64,000 nucleotides of DNA from Thermosphaera aggregans DSM 11486. GTDB taxonomy: Archaea > Thermoproteota > Thermoprotei_A > Sulfolobales > Desulfurococcaceae. The stretch covers positions 868,001-932,000 of the forward strand of contig NC_014160.1 of assembly GCF_000092185.1 (NCBI RefSeq), in the 5' to 3' direction. The notes under the pieces are model-generated. The model was not told the origin of the DNA, ran no database searches, and saw only the letters and a list, made by a program, of their open reading frames with translations. Both the position numbers and the translations under genes were made by a program. Positions 8,210 through 16,514 of the stretch are shown piece by piece; within the stretch, counting starts at the first letter, position 1; the number at the start of each line of letters is the position of its first letter.

Positions 8210-8893
8210 TCACAGCAGGTTCAACAAGTATTCAGCGGCTGATATCAATCTCGATGTCACAACCCATGTTGTAAGAGACTCATCGTATATGGAGTAGCAG
8301 TGATCGGCTGCTTCAATAGTTTTTCTGTCGAAATCGCCGTGGGGGAAACCACCTACCCCTATGAGAAGGTTGTTATTTAAGGCTTTCTCCACAACGTTCT
8401 TAACACTTTCCCTGGCACATTCCTCCCTAAGAAGCAGTAATCCAGCGGTATCAGCTGCTTTCAAGAGGTCTTGCAAATCCATGTTTTTCACATGGAGGAG
8501 TGGTTGTGGAGTGTTCGGTGGCACCTTGCCCTCAACCAGTAGTTGCTCCATCAGGCCGGTGAACCTGTTGTAATTTCTAGGTATCCTTGTCGATGGGTGA
8601 ATGAATATTGTCTTCCCATCATACGTGTGTACGTAGATTTCGAGAAGCCCTTTCCTGTTTAAAGGGCTTTCTAAAGCTTCTAGGAGGGTGACGTGAACGA
8701 TGTCCGGCCTCCCTCTCTTAAGCCTGTCGCGAATTCTCAGCATAGCGGAGTAGTGTATGCTCACGTCTAGGAGAGTGTGAGCAGGGGGTTTACCCCTCTT
8801 TTTCGCGTTCTTCACCACTGAGGGATGGTTTGAAATCTCCTTTGGAACGAGCTCCATGCTTGCTTCGAGAATTGCTATTTTCAGCTTTCCCAT
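8210..8893 (-). CDS. nep1: 16S rRNA pseudouridine-N1 methyltransferase Nep1
   Basis: Nep1/Emg1 SPOUT-fold methyltransferase acting on a pseudouridine in helix 35 of small-subunit rRNA during ribosome assembly. Seen: LLDVSIHYSAM, GRPDIVHVTLLEALESPLN, and the diagnostic block IHPSTRIPRNYNRFTGLMEQLL (about residues 97-118), plus IGVGGFPHGDF in the SAM-binding knot. The 227 residues match archaeal Nep1. ATG start at 8893, divergent from the RNase P subunit gene with an 82-base shared promoter region. Confidence 0.94.
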   Translation of the reverse strand: MGKLKIAILEASMELVPKEISNHPSVVKNAKKRGKPPAHTLLDVSIHYSAMLRIRDRLKRGRPDIVHVTLLEALESPLNRKGLLEIYVHTYDGKTIFIHPSTRIPRNYNRFTGLMEQLLVEGKVPPNTPQPLLHVKNMDLQDLLKAADTAGLLLLREECARESVKNVVEKALNNNLLIGVGGFPHGDFDRKTIEAADHCYSIYDESLTTWVVTSRLISAAEYLLNLL

Positions 8894-8975
8894 AGTGCCA
8901 ACCTTCTAAACAATATTTAAGCATGGATTCAAAAATAGGTTATGGGGGCCAAGCCTTTGAGAGGATGGTTAACTA

Positions 8976-9296
8976 TTGCCCAAGTCTAAGCTTAGTGTTT
9001 TAAGGGAGATTGCTCGGGAAAGAATAATACTTCTCTACAAGCTCGCAGTGGAGAGAGCGAGAAAGGGGGATCACGTTCTAGCTAGAAGGTATGTTGAAAT
9101 AATGTTAAAGATCTCCGCCAAGGCAAGGGTTAAGCCTCCAAGATATATTAGGAGGGGTTATTGTAGAAGCTGTAAGATACCCTTAATCCCCGGTGTCACG
9201 TCTCGGGTTAGGGTTAGGAGTAAAGGATCAGTGACGAGGGTTGTCGTGTCATGCCTTGCATGTGGATGGATGAGGAGATACGTGGTGAAGACTTGA
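8976..9296 (+). CDS. rnp4: RNase P protein component 4 (Rpr2/Rpp21)
   Basis: Archaeal RNase P subunit that binds the specificity domain of the RNA with Rpp29. The 106 residues show the N-terminal helical pair (IARERIILLYKLAVERARKG and LARRYVEIMLKISAKARV) and the zinc ribbon with CRSC and CLAC, ending GWMRRYVVKT. The TTG at 8976 is the first possible start, since TAA closes the frame two codons upstream. The gene overlaps the following YhbY gene by 46 bases. Confidence 0.92.
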   Translation: MPKSKLSVLREIARERIILLYKLAVERARKGDHVLARRYVEIMLKISAKARVKPPRYIRRGYCRSCKIPLIPGVTSRVRVRSKGSVTRVVVSCLACGWMRRYVVKT

Positions 9297-9553
9297 GAGA
9301 GAGGTTGAAGGAGCGTAGGAGAGGCAAGGTTGACGTCAGAATAGGAAAGAAGGGAGTCACAGAATCTCTTCTAGAGGAGATTAAAAGGAGGCTGGAGAAG
9401 CACGGCGTTGTCAAGGTTAAGGTTTTAAAGTCCGCTAGAGCCTCCCCTGGGTTCAACCGGGAGGAGTATGCGGAGGAGATTGCAAGAGCTGTTGGAGGCG
9501 TCCTCAGAGAGGTTAAGGGGTATACTTTTATAATTGTGAAGAAGGATCGTTGA
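9251..9553 (+). CDS. YhbY/CRM-domain RNA-binding protein
   Basis: Single CRM (YhbY-like) domain of about 100 residues, associated with ribosome assembly. Diagnostic features are VDVRIGKKGVTESLLEEIKRRLEKHGVVKVKVLKS and a C-terminal VGGVLREVKGYTFIIVKK. Three in-frame ATGs occur at 9251, 9260 and 9266; all overlap rnp4 and none has a clear ribosome-binding site, so the start is uncertain by five residues. Position between rnp4 and rps19e fits an RNA-metabolism operon. Confidence 0.88.
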   Translation: MPCMWMDEEIRGEDLRERLKERRRGKVDVRIGKKGVTESLLEEIKRRLEKHGVVKVKVLKSARASPGFNREEYAEEIARAVGGVLREVKGYTFIIVKKDR

Positions 9554-9616
9554 ACTCCCAGGTATTAATATTAAAAAGGATTAATCGAATAACAGAGATT
9601 TACAGGTGTGGATACG

Positions 9617-10105
9617 ATGGTTAATGCTTTGGAAGCACCAGCCGATAAGTTGTTGGAGAAGCTGGCTGATTACATAAAAGAGAATATTCCAGAGGTTAAG
9701 CCGCCCACGTGGGCCATGTTCGTGAAAACAGGGTCCCACAAGGAAAAACCCCCGACAGATCCAGACTGGTGGTATATCAGGGCTGCCAGCATTCTGAGAA
9801 AGCTCTATAAGAACTCCTCCCCAACCGGGTTGACAGAGCTTAGGAGGGAGTACGGCGGGAGAAAGCGTAGAGGCGTGAGGCCTGAGAGAAGTGTTGAAGC
9901 TCCTGGAAATGCTATTAGGAAGATTCTCCAGCAACTTGAGGCTGCAGGGTTGGTGAGGAGGACTCGGCGGGGGAGGGTGCTCACCCCGCAGGGCAAGGCA
10001 TTGTTGGATAGGCTTGCATACGATGTCATGGTTGAAGAGGCAAGGAAGAATCCCGAGCTGGCGAAATACCTGCCTGAGTCTGCACGGACTAGGATACTAG
10101 CTTAA
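9617..10105 (+). CDS. rps19e: 30S ribosomal protein S19e
   Basis: Archaeal/eukaryotic-specific small-subunit protein needed for 18S/16S maturation. The 162 residues contain the S19e winged-helix core: [49 protein letters not shown] and [20 protein letters not shown] chose ATG 9617 over an in-frame GTG at 9608 because the GGTG ribosome-binding sequence is then eight bases upstream. It is followed by the PDCD5 gene after 16 bases in one run of translation genes. Confidence 0.95.
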   Translation: MVNALEAPADKLLEKLADYIKENIPEVKPPTWAMFVKTGSHKEKPPTDPDWWYIRAASILRKLYKNSSPTGLTELRREYGGRKRRGVRPERSVEAPGNAIRKILQQLEAAGLVRRTRRGRVLTPQGKALLDRLAYDVMVEEARKNPELAKYLPESARTRILA

Positions 10106-10121
10106 GCACAGCGGTGGAATC

Positions 10122-10454
10122 ATGGAGGATTACGGCTACAGTGACGAGGAGCTGGAGGCCATTAGGCAGCGGAAGATGATGGAGCTTAAAAAGCGAATGG
10201 AGGAGGAGCAGGCCCGTAGGGCTCAAATAGAGGCTGTTATGAGAAAGCTTCTAACCCCTGAGGCTCGCGAAAGACTAAATAACATCAGGCTCGTCAAGCC
10301 CGAGCTGGCCGAAGCCCTTGAGCAACAGATAATTGCCCTGGCGCAGGCCGGGCGTATACCCGTACCCGTTACTGATGAGTTTTTAAAGAAGATTTTATCA
10401 GAATTATATGAGCACTCCCGGAGGGAAACACGTATAACGTTTAAGAGGAAATAG
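10122..10454 (+). CDS. PDCD5/TFAR19-family DNA-binding protein
   Basis: Conserved archaeal protein related to human PDCD5. The 110 residues begin with an acidic tail and a long helix ([22 protein letters not shown]), then the three-helix core with [29 protein letters not shown] and [16 protein letters not shown], ending in a basic tail. Nucleic-acid binding is reported for the family; the precise archaeal role is unclear. Between S19e and L39e, an order common in Archaea. Confidence 0.93.
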   Translation: MEDYGYSDEELEAIRQRKMMELKKRMEEEQARRAQIEAVMRKLLTPEARERLNNIRLVKPELAEALEQQIIALAQAGRIPVPVTDEFLKKILSELYEHSRRETRITFKRK

Positions 10455-10463
10455 GTGGTGTTT

Positions 10464-10622
10464 ATGGCTCGCTTCAAACACTTGGCTCGCAAGTTAAGGC
10501 TCGCCGCAGCGGAGAAGACTAATAAGCCTATCCCAATATGGGTTAGTGTTAAAACCAGAATGAGAGTTAGAAGAGGGTTCAGGCTTAGGAACTGGAGAAG
10601 GAGTAAGTTAAAGAATATTTAG
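10464..10622 (+). CDS. rpl39e: 50S ribosomal protein L39e
   Basis: Very small (52 residues) basic large-subunit protein lining the peptide exit tunnel. The translation starts MARFKHLARKLRLAAAE, continues with NKPIPIWVSVKT, and ends in the RRGFRLRNWRRSKL-type basic tail diagnostic of L39e. GGTGG lies just before the ATG at 10464. Ten bases separate it from L31e. Easily missed because of its length. Confidence 0.95.
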   Translation: MARFKHLARKLRLAAAEKTNKPIPIWVSVKTRMRVRRGFRLRNWRRSKLKNI

Positions 10623-10632
10623 GTGAGGCTTC

Positions 10633-10932
10633 ATGAGCGAGCAGGGTCAGGTCGTTAAAACCGTTCACGTAATACCTTTGAAAAGAGTCTACTATGGTAG
10701 GAGAGGCAACAGGGCCGATCGCGCGGTGAGGCTGGTAAAGAAGTACGTGGCTAGGCATTTCAAAGAGGCGGAAAAGATTGTTGTTGATCCAGCGGTAAAC
10801 GACTACATATGGTCTAGGAGTAGAGAGAAGCCTCCTAGAAAGGTTGTGGTCGAGATAAGGCTTGACAAGGAGAACAAGGTTGCCAAAGTATTTTTGGCTA
10901 GAAAACCCCTCGCGCAAAAACCCTCCAGCTAA
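10633..10932 (+). CDS. rpl31e: 50S ribosomal protein L31e
   Basis: Archaeal/eukaryotic large-subunit protein at the tunnel rim. The 99 residues include TVHVIPLKRVYYGRRGNRADRAVRLVKKYV, DPAVNDYIWSRSREKPPRKVVVEI and a basic C-terminus, all typical. ATG start with GTGAGG upstream. The L39e-L31e-aIF6-LX order that follows is a classic crenarchaeal cluster, supporting the call. Confidence 0.95.
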   Translation: MSEQGQVVKTVHVIPLKRVYYGRRGNRADRAVRLVKKYVARHFKEAEKIVVDPAVNDYIWSRSREKPPRKVVVEIRLDKENKVAKVFLARKPLAQKPSS

Positions 10933-10954
10933 TCCTTAAACCCTAGGTGTGAGC

Positions 10955-11638
10955 ATGGATATTATAAGGATGAGTTTTTTCGGGAACTCAAATATTGGAG
11001 TATACGGGTTTACGAATAACAAGATCATTATTCTACCCCCAGGGATTGGGAGAGATGATTTAAGGGAGGTTTCGGAAACCCTCAAGGTGGATATTGTCGA
11101 GGCGAGAATAGCTGGCACCATTCTAAACGGGGTTTTCATAAACGGTAACGATAACGGGATCGTTCTACCCCATATTGTTTTCGAAGAAGAGCTCGGCTTG
11201 ATCAAGGAGAAGGCCAGGGAGCATGGGTTGAACATTGAAGTTGTGAGGTCGAAACACACAGCGCTCGGCAACTTACTGCTCTGTAATAATAAGGGATGTA
11301 TAACGAGCCCTCTTCTCGAGAAAGAGGTTAGGGATAAAATCTCGGATACCCTCGGTGTTGAAGTGGTTGAGAAGGATTTGATGAAGCTTACAATACCGGG
11401 TAGCCTCGGCGTGGTTAACGATCTCGGGGGCGTTGTCCACCCAGGCTTCGTTGACGATGATTTTAAAACCTTATTAGATGTTTTAAAGATTAAAGCGGAG
11501 AAGGCCACGGTGAACGCGGGGGTACCATATATAAGGAGCGGGGTATTAGCTAATAATAAGGGGATAGTGGTCGGGGGCAATACCACAGGTCCCGAAATAA
11601 TCAGGATTAAGAGGGGTTTGGGAGGTGAGCTGGAGTGA
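10955..11638 (+). CDS. eif6: Translation initiation factor aIF6
   Basis: Anti-association factor that binds the 50S subunit near L14 and blocks premature 30S joining. The protein has the pentein repeat pattern, with NSNIGVYGFTNNKI, LGNLLLCNNKG, DLGGVVHPGF and LANNKGIVVGGNTTGPEI. I chose ATG 10955 rather than in-frame GTG 10949, because MDIIRMSFFGNSNIG aligns with the usual aIF6 start and AGGTGTG sits upstream. The stop overlaps the GTG start of the LX gene, so the two are translationally coupled. Confidence 0.94.
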   Translation: MDIIRMSFFGNSNIGVYGFTNNKIIILPPGIGRDDLREVSETLKVDIVEARIAGTILNGVFINGNDNGIVLPHIVFEEELGLIKEKAREHGLNIEVVRSKHTALGNLLLCNNKGCITSPLLEKEVRDKISDTLGVEVVEKDLMKLTIPGSLGVVNDLGGVVHPGFVDDDFKTLLDVLKIKAEKATVNAGVPYIRSGVLANNKGIVVGGNTTGPEIIRIKRGLGGELE

Positions 11639-11898
11639 GCAATGTTAAAACGTTCCGGGTTAAAGGATACATGCTTATTAGTCATGACAGGCTCCCTACC
11701 TGGCAGGTTTTCACGAAGGATGTGAGAGCTGTTAGCGAGAAGGATGCGCTTGAGAAAATATACAGTTTAATGGGTAGCAAGCATAAGGTCAAGAGGTATC
11801 ATATAAGAATTGAAAGCATTACAGAGATAAACCCGGAGGAATCTATTCACCAGGTAGTGAAGGAGTTGGCTAGCGCGACGAGGATTGTTAAGCCATGA
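11635..11898 (+). CDS. rplX: 50S ribosomal protein LX (L18Ae family)
   Basis: Archaeal LX, related to eukaryotic L20/L18a. The 87 residues have KTFRVKGYMLI and TWQVFTKDVRAVSEKDALEKIYSLMGSKHKVKRYHIRIESI, which is the full LX fold. GTG start inside GTGA overlapping the aIF6 stop; its own stop again overlaps the prefoldin ATG (ATGA), so aIF6, LX and prefoldin alpha form a coupled string. Confidence 0.93.
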   Translation: MSNVKTFRVKGYMLISHDRLPTWQVFTKDVRAVSEKDALEKIYSLMGSKHKVKRYHIRIESITEINPEESIHQVVKELASATRIVKP

Positions 11899-12374
11899 GC
11901 GATGTTCAAGCGGAAGGCGGGAAGACGATAACCCTTGAGGAGCTTATTGCAAGGGCCTCGGAGCTCAGAGAGTATATAACTGTTTTATCCAACACTATCA
12001 ACAGTTACGTGACACAGTATAGGGAACTCCAGCTAGCATCAGAGACTTTGAAAAACCTTCCTGAAGCAGGGGGAGAAGGCTTCGTAGTTGTTGACAGGTT
12101 GTCAAGCGTCCTAGTACCCGGGATTGTCAAGGAAGGGTGGACCGCTAGCGTCCTGGTCAACATAGGGTTTGGCTACTACTTAAAGACCAGCAGGGATAAG
12201 GCCGTAGAGGTAATAGAGAAGAGGCTTGCCAGCGTGAACAGATTGCTCGACGAGCTTCAGAAAAGGTATAAGACAGCACTCGACGAGTACTCCGCTCTCC
12301 AGGGTATTCTAAACCAGGTATACGCCGAGGCTCAGAATACCGAGGAAGCGGGAGGCCAAGCTTCTGGTGGCTAG
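11895..12374 (+). CDS. pfdA: Prefoldin alpha subunit
   Basis: Subunit of the hexameric jellyfish-shaped chaperone that delivers unfolded proteins to the thermosome. The 159 residues show the family pattern: an N-terminal coiled coil (LEELIARASELREYITVLSNTI), the beta-hairpin centre (LVPGIVKEGWTASVLVNIGFGYYLKTS) and a second coiled coil, then a Gly-rich tail. ATG at 11895 overlaps the LX stop. ftsY follows after three bases, linking co-translational folding and membrane targeting genes. Confidence 0.93.
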   Translation: MSDVQAEGGKTITLEELIARASELREYITVLSNTINSYVTQYRELQLASETLKNLPEAGGEGFVVVDRLSSVLVPGIVKEGWTASVLVNIGFGYYLKTSRDKAVEVIEKRLASVNRLLDELQKRYKTALDEYSALQGILNQVYAEAQNTEEAGGQASGG

Positions 12375-12377
12375 CGA

Positions 12378-13271
12378 TTGTTCAAGAGGATTAAAGAAGC
12401 TTTCAAGAAGTTTATCGAGTCAGCTTCTTCGATAATTTTCTCGCGGGAGAAGCTCGAGTCTCTTATTGATGAGTTGAAGCTCGAGCTGGTTGCTAGTGAC
12501 GTAGCCTACGAGGTCGCTGAGGAGATCTCGTCCAGGCTTTTAAAAGCAGTTGATGAGGGCTTGGTTAGGAGCAGGGAGGACTTGCAACGCGTACTCAAGA
12601 ACATTCTCATCGAGGTCTTCGAGAAGGCGGGTAGCGTTGACCTTCTCAGTGTGGCAAGGGCTAATAAGCCCTGTAAACTCGTATTTCTAGGCGTTAACGG
12701 AGTAGGTAAAACAACCACTATCGCTAAGATAGCGGTGCTGTTAAGGGATAACGGTTTCAAACCATTAATGGTTGCAGCCGACACCTTCCGCGCGGGAGCC
12801 CAGGAGCAGTTGAAAATACATAGTGAGAGAACAGGGATCCCTGTATTCACAGGCAAATACGGGTCGGATCCGGCTTCAGTAGCGTTCGACGCCATACAGT
12901 TCGCATCTAGCAGAGGTTTCGACGCCTTGTTGATAGATACTGCGGGGAGGATGCATGTTGATATTGACCTGGTTAACGAGTTGAAGAAAGTTGTAAGAGT
13001 TGTAAAACCCCATTTCAAAATACTCGTGGTTGATGCGTTAACCGGTAACGACGCTATAGAGCAGGCCAGGTTTTTCAACGAGGCAGTAGGGGTTGACGGC
13101 GTTATCGTAACAAAGGTTGATGCTTACGAGCAGGGCGGGGTCCCACTCAGCATAGCATACATTCTTGGGAAACCAGTGATCTATGCGGGCGTTGGCCAGG
13201 GGTATAAAGATTTAAAGCCGTTTAACGTTTATGAATACGTCAACAGGATTTTGCCGGATTTAGAGAGTTGA
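12378..13271 (+). CDS. ftsY: Signal recognition particle receptor FtsY
   Basis: SRP-type GTPase that docks SRP-ribosome complexes at the membrane. The N domain (residues 1-90) is helical; the G domain has GVNGVGKTTT (G1, near 106), DTFRAGAQEQL, LLIDTAGRMH (G3) and VTKVDAYEQGG (G4). 297 residues is the short archaeal form without an acidic A domain. TTG start at 12378, three bases after prefoldin. Followed at once by secE, so targeting and translocation genes are together. Confidence 0.96.
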   Translation: MFKRIKEAFKKFIESASSIIFSREKLESLIDELKLELVASDVAYEVAEEISSRLLKAVDEGLVRSREDLQRVLKNILIEVFEKAGSVDLLSVARANKPCKLVFLGVNGVGKTTTIAKIAVLLRDNGFKPLMVAADTFRAGAQEQLKIHSERTGIPVFTGKYGSDPASVAFDAIQFASSRGFDALLIDTAGRMHVDIDLVNELKKVVRVVKPHFKILVVDALTGNDAIEQARFFNEAVGVDGVIVTKVDAYEQGGVPLSIAYILGKPVIYAGVGQGYKDLKPFNVYEYVNRILPDLES

Positions 13272-13277
13272 GGAGTA

Positions 13278-13460
13278 ATGAACCTGAGGGAACTGGTTGA
13301 GGCTTGGAGGAAGATAATCTTGCTTGCTACTAAGCCGAGCAGGGATGACTACATGACGTCTTTAAAGCTCAGCCTCTTGGGGCTGGCCTTGGTAGGGGGC
13401 ATAGCTTTCGTGATAAGGATTTTATTCTACACTTTTCTATTCCCCCCTCCAGCTGGGTGA
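13278..13460 (+). CDS. secE: SecE/Sec61-gamma translocon subunit
   Basis: The 60-residue single-span clamp of the protein-conducting channel. It has the amphipathic N-terminal helix (LRELVEAWRKIILLATKPSRDDY) and one membrane segment (LSLLGLALVGGIAFVIRILFYTFLF), the standard archaeal SecE layout. ATG start with GAGGAG upstream. It lies between ftsY and spt5; the secE-nusG/spt5-rpl11 order is conserved across bacteria and archaea. Confidence 0.94.
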   Translation: MNLRELVEAWRKIILLATKPSRDDYMTSLKLSLLGLALVGGIAFVIRILFYTFLFPPPAG

Positions 13461-13466
13461 AGGGTT

Positions 13467-13955
13467 TTGAGCGGAGCTGAGGAAGCAGCGGGTGTTGGAA
13501 GAATATTTGCAGTGAGGACAACCATGGGGCGTGAGCTAGACGTAGCGCTGGTTATCGCGAGAAGGGCTGAGGAGCTCATAGCCAAGGGCGAGGATCCGGG
13601 TATTTCAAGCATTGTTATACCTCCGAACGTGAGAGGCTACGTGTTCTTCGAAGTGGAAAAGCTCGCATCCCTTTACAGGCTCGCATCGGAAGTAAAGTAC
13701 GTCAAGGCTTCAAGACCTGTTAAAGTGTCGCCTGAGGAGTTGGAGAAGCTGATCATGCCTAAGCCCGTGGTAGAATCAATATCTGTAGGCGATGTTGTCG
13801 AGATCATTAGGGGGCCGTTCAGAGGGATGAAGGCCCAGGTTACGGGCATAGATAGAAATAAAAACATGCTTACAGTGAATATTTTAGAAGCGGCTTTCGC
13901 GATCCCAATATCCATACCGAGTGATTACGTGAAGCAGGTTAAGAAGGGTGAGTAG
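13467..13955 (+). CDS. spt5: Transcription elongation factor Spt5 (NusG)
   Basis: Processivity factor that bridges the RNA polymerase clamp and, with Spt4, couples transcription to translation. The 162 residues contain the NGN domain ([33 protein letters not shown]) and a KOW domain ([23 protein letters not shown]). TTG start at 13467 with GAAGGG upstream. The gene is three bases before rpl11. Confidence 0.95.
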   Translation: MSGAEEAAGVGRIFAVRTTMGRELDVALVIARRAEELIAKGEDPGISSIVIPPNVRGYVFFEVEKLASLYRLASEVKYVKASRPVKVSPEELEKLIMPKPVVESISVGDVVEIIRGPFRGMKAQVTGIDRNKNMLTVNILEAAFAIPISIPSDYVKQVKKGE

Positions 13956-13957
13956 GA

Positions 13958-14467
13958 ATGGCTAAGAAAACCATTAAAGTAATGGTTGAGGGCGGCAGGG
14001 CTACTCCTGGACCGCCCCTGGGGCCAACGCTTTCCCCTTACAAAGTCAACATTCCCGAAGTAGTCAAGGCTATAAACGAGGCGACCAAGGATTTCGAGGG
14101 TTTAAGCGTACCCGTAGAAATAACCATAGACGTGGATACGAAGAAGTTTGAGGTCAAAGTAGGAATCCCAACCACGACTGCACTGCTTCTCAAGGAAGCA
14201 GGGGCTAAGCAGCCGACCGGTGACCCGGGTCATCAGAAAATTGGAAACATAAGTCTGGAGCAAGCAGTGAAAATTGCAATCGCTAAGAAAGAACAGCTCA
14301 GCGCTAAAACCTTGAAGGCAGCTGTAAAAACCATACTTGGCTCAGCACGCTCCATAGGCATTACTGTTGAAGGCAAAGACCCTCGTGAGGTTCAGAAGAT
14401 GATAGACGAAGGTGTTTACGATGATTTGTTCAGAAAGTATGAGAGTGAGTGGGAGGGTGTTGCCTAA
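13958..14467 (+). CDS. rpl11: 50S ribosomal protein L11
   Basis: Stalk-base protein binding the GTPase-associated centre of 23S rRNA. The 169 residues begin [20 protein letters not shown], the typical L11 N-terminus, with [20 protein letters not shown] and the C-terminal rRNA-binding region ([28 protein letters not shown]). Stop TAA overlaps the ATG of L1. First gene of the conserved L11-L1-L10-L12 stalk operon. Confidence 0.96.
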   Translation: MAKKTIKVMVEGGRATPGPPLGPTLSPYKVNIPEVVKAINEATKDFEGLSVPVEITIDVDTKKFEVKVGIPTTTALLLKEAGAKQPTGDPGHQKIGNISLEQAVKIAIAKKEQLSAKTLKAAVKTILGSARSIGITVEGKDPREVQKMIDEGVYDDLFRKYESEWEGVA

Positions 14468-15108
14468 TGCCAGTTGATCCCGAGAAGCTTAAAGTAGCTT
14501 TGTCCAAGGCATTGGATATGGGTAAGGGGAGAAAGTTTAAACAAACAGTAGAAATGGTGGTTGTTTTAAGAGACATAGACCCTAAGAGCCAGGCGGGCAA
14601 GCTAAGGGAGACTGTTGTACTTCCGAAGGGGAGGGGGAGAAGACAGAACATTTGCGTGGTGGCTGATGGCGAGCTTGCGGAGAAGGCGAAGGCTGCTGGA
14701 GCATTCATGGTGATCTCATCCAGCGAGCTTCAATCCATAGGCAAGAAGCAGGCTAAGAAGATAGCGGATACGTGTGACTGGGTTTTAGTCAGAACAGACT
14801 TGATGGCCCAGGTTGGGCGTGTCCTAGGCCCGGCTCTAGGCCCACGCGGGAAGCCCCCTGTCCCGATGCCTCCTTCAGCAGATGTTTCAGCATTGATAAG
14901 AAGGTATGAGAACTCCGTAGTGGTGAGGACGAAGGAGCAGCCACAGTTATCTGTGGCGATAGGCACTGAGGACATGAGTGTCGAGGATTTAACAGCCAAC
15001 GCGTCCAGCGTGCTAGCGCTCCTAGAGTCCAAGCTCCCCGCCGGAATGGGTAATATTGACAGGATATTGTTTAAAACTACAATGGGTCCGACAGTAGAGG
15101 TCTTATAG
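14467..15108 (+). CDS. rpl1: 50S ribosomal protein L1
   Basis: Two-domain L1-stalk protein that contacts E-site tRNA; in archaea it can repress its own mRNA. The chosen ATG at 14467 overlaps the L11 stop (TAATG) and gives [19 protein letters not shown]. Diagnostic segments are RKFKQTVEMVVVLRDIDPK, GRVLGPALGPRGKPPVPMP and the C-terminal GNIDRILFKTTMGPTVEV. 213 residues, normal length. I could not identify an L1 operator by eye. Confidence 0.96.
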   Translation: MPVDPEKLKVALSKALDMGKGRKFKQTVEMVVVLRDIDPKSQAGKLRETVVLPKGRGRRQNICVVADGELAEKAKAAGAFMVISSSELQSIGKKQAKKIADTCDWVLVRTDLMAQVGRVLGPALGPRGKPPVPMPPSADVSALIRRYENSVVVRTKEQPQLSVAIGTEDMSVEDLTANASSVLALLESKLPAGMGNIDRILFKTTMGPTVEVL

Positions 15109-15118
15109 GTGGTGGATC

Positions 15119-16117
15119 ATGTCAGCGGTAGCTAGAACATATCCCAAGTGGAAGACTGAGCAATTAGAAGACCTAGTTGAGTTGTTGAAAAAGTATAAGG
15201 TTTTCCTCATCGGTGATTTAACCGGCGTCCCAGCAAGCCATGTGCAGAGACTCAGGAAGAAGCTTGCAAAGACCGCAGAGGTCAGGGTTGTAAAACCCAA
15301 GCTTTTCGCCATAGCGCTCGAGAGAGTAGGAATTGACCCGGAGGCTTTCAAAGACCTCTTAACAGGGCAGAACATAGTGTTCTTCACAAACGAGAACCCG
15401 TTCGACGTTGCGTTGAAAATACACAACATTGTAACCATGGATTATTACAAGCCGGGGGAGAAAACTGATAAGGAGATCGTGATACCAGAGGGTAACACGG
15501 GGATTCCGCCAGGCCCAATGCTCAGCGTTTTCGGGAAATTAAAGATTCAAACCAAGGTGCAGGCTAACGTAATACATGTAGCTAAGGACACCGTTGTAGC
15601 GAAGCCAGGGGACGTGATTTCTCCTGAGCTGTCGAGTATCCTGCAGAAGCTCGGGTTGGCGTTAAAGGAGATAAGGCTGAGGCTTAAAGCAGGATATGAT
15701 GGAATACTGATACCTGGCGAGAGCCTAATACTGAATATTGACCAGTATGTCGAGATGGTTAAGGCAGCCAGTTTAGATGCTTTGAAAATAGCTGTGGAGT
15801 TGGCGGTGCCGGAGCCCGAGGTACTCCCGTTAGTGCTGTCCAAGGCTGTTAGACAGGCAACGGCCCTAGCCGTTGAAGCAGGTTATGTGACGCCTGAAAC
15901 CGTTGAACTAGTGTTGAAAGCGGCTGAAACCAAGGCCCAGGCATTGGCTTACGAAGTGTCAAGGCTCGCGCCCGAGCTGGGGATAGAGGTCAAGGTTGTT
16001 CAGCAGCCACAGGAGGCTAAGCCGAAGAAAGAGGAGAAGCCTGCTGAGGAGGAGAAGAAGGAGGAAGGCGTTAGCGAGGAGGCTCTTGCCGAAGGTTTGA
16101 GCGCGCTATTCGGGTAA
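15119..16117 (+). CDS. rpl10: 50S ribosomal protein L10 (acidic P0)
   Basis: Archaeal P0, which anchors L12 dimers on the stalk. Domains: N-terminal rRNA-binding L10 core (YPKWKTEQLEDLVELLKKYKVFLIGDLTGV), the archaeal insertion, L12-binding helices (AVRQATALAVEAGYVTPETVELVLKAAETKAQALAYEV), and an acidic Lys/Glu hinge ending in the conserved factor-binding tail ALAEGLSALFG. 332 residues. Its last 93 bases are identical to those of L12. Confidence 0.96.
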   Translation: MSAVARTYPKWKTEQLEDLVELLKKYKVFLIGDLTGVPASHVQRLRKKLAKTAEVRVVKPKLFAIALERVGIDPEAFKDLLTGQNIVFFTNENPFDVALKIHNIVTMDYYKPGEKTDKEIVIPEGNTGIPPGPMLSVFGKLKIQTKVQANVIHVAKDTVVAKPGDVISPELSSILQKLGLALKEIRLRLKAGYDGILIPGESLILNIDQYVEMVKAASLDALKIAVELAVPEPEVLPLVLSKAVRQATALAVEAGYVTPETVELVLKAAETKAQALAYEVSRLAPELGIEVKVVQQPQEAKPKKEEKPAEEEKKEEGVSEEALAEGLSALFG

Positions 16118-16119
16118 GG
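16027..16119 (+). repeat. 93-bp exact repeat, copy 1 (3' end of L10)
   Basis: Starts GAAAGAGGAG and ends CGGGTAAGG; identical base for base with 16424-16516. It spans the codons for the acidic hinge and factor-binding tail plus the stop. Synonymous sites are also identical, which protein conservation alone does not require. Confidence 0.95.
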
Positions 16120-16150
16120 TGAAGAGATAGTTTTAAAACACCTCATCATC

Positions 16151-16160
16151 TATTTAAGAT
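16151..16160 (+). promoter_or_regulatory. Possible internal promoter for L12
   Basis: TATTTAAGAT in the 79-base L10-L12 spacer resembles a TATA box about 40 bases upstream of the L12 start region, leaving room for a short leader with a ribosome-binding site. An imperfect inverted repeat (ATCATCT and AGATGTGAT) flanks it. An extra promoter would help supply L12 in multiple copies; this is inference. Confidence 0.35.
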
Positions 16161-16196
16161 GTGATACATGTTTAATGTTGAAAGAGGTGGTGAGCC

Positions 16197-16514
16197 ATCG
16201 AGTACATATATGCGTCACTATTACTCTATAAGGCTGGGAAAGAACTAAGCGAGGAAAACATTAAGAGGGTCTTAGAAGCAGCCGGGGTCGCTGTTGACGA
16301 TGTCAGGGTTAAATCCCTGGTAGCGGCCCTTAAAAATATAGATATTGCAAAAGTGTTGGAACAGGCCTTAGCCGCGCCGGTGGCAGCGGCCCCTGTCCAG
16401 GCGGCCCCTGCACAGGCTCCTCCGAAAGAGGAGAAGCCTGCTGAGGAGGAGAAGAAGGAGGAAGGCGTTAGCGAGGAGGCTCTTGCCGAAGGTTTGAGCG
16501 CGCTATTCGGGTAA
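16197..16514 (+). CDS. rpl12: 50S ribosomal protein L12 (P1), ATC start
   Basis: Stalk protein that recruits translation GTPases. The frame reads (M)EYIYASLLLYKAGKELSEEN, an exact match to the L12 N-terminus, then an Ala/Pro hinge, an acidic stretch and ALAEGLSALFG. No ATG, GTG or TTG lies in frame before the core, and a TGA stands just two codons upstream of the ATC at 16197. GAGGTGGTGAG is well placed before that ATC. So ATC is the likely initiator unless the sequence has an error. 105 residues, normal length. Confidence 0.9.
   Translation: MEYIYASLLLYKAGKELSEENIKRVLEAAGVAVDDVRVKSLVAALKNIDIAKVLEQALAAPVAAAPVQAAPAQAPPKEEKPAEEEKKEEGVSEEALAEGLSALFG

Noticed and set aside
9581-9934. 117-codon minus frame across S19e
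   Set aside because: Antisense shadow of a certain ribosomal protein gene.
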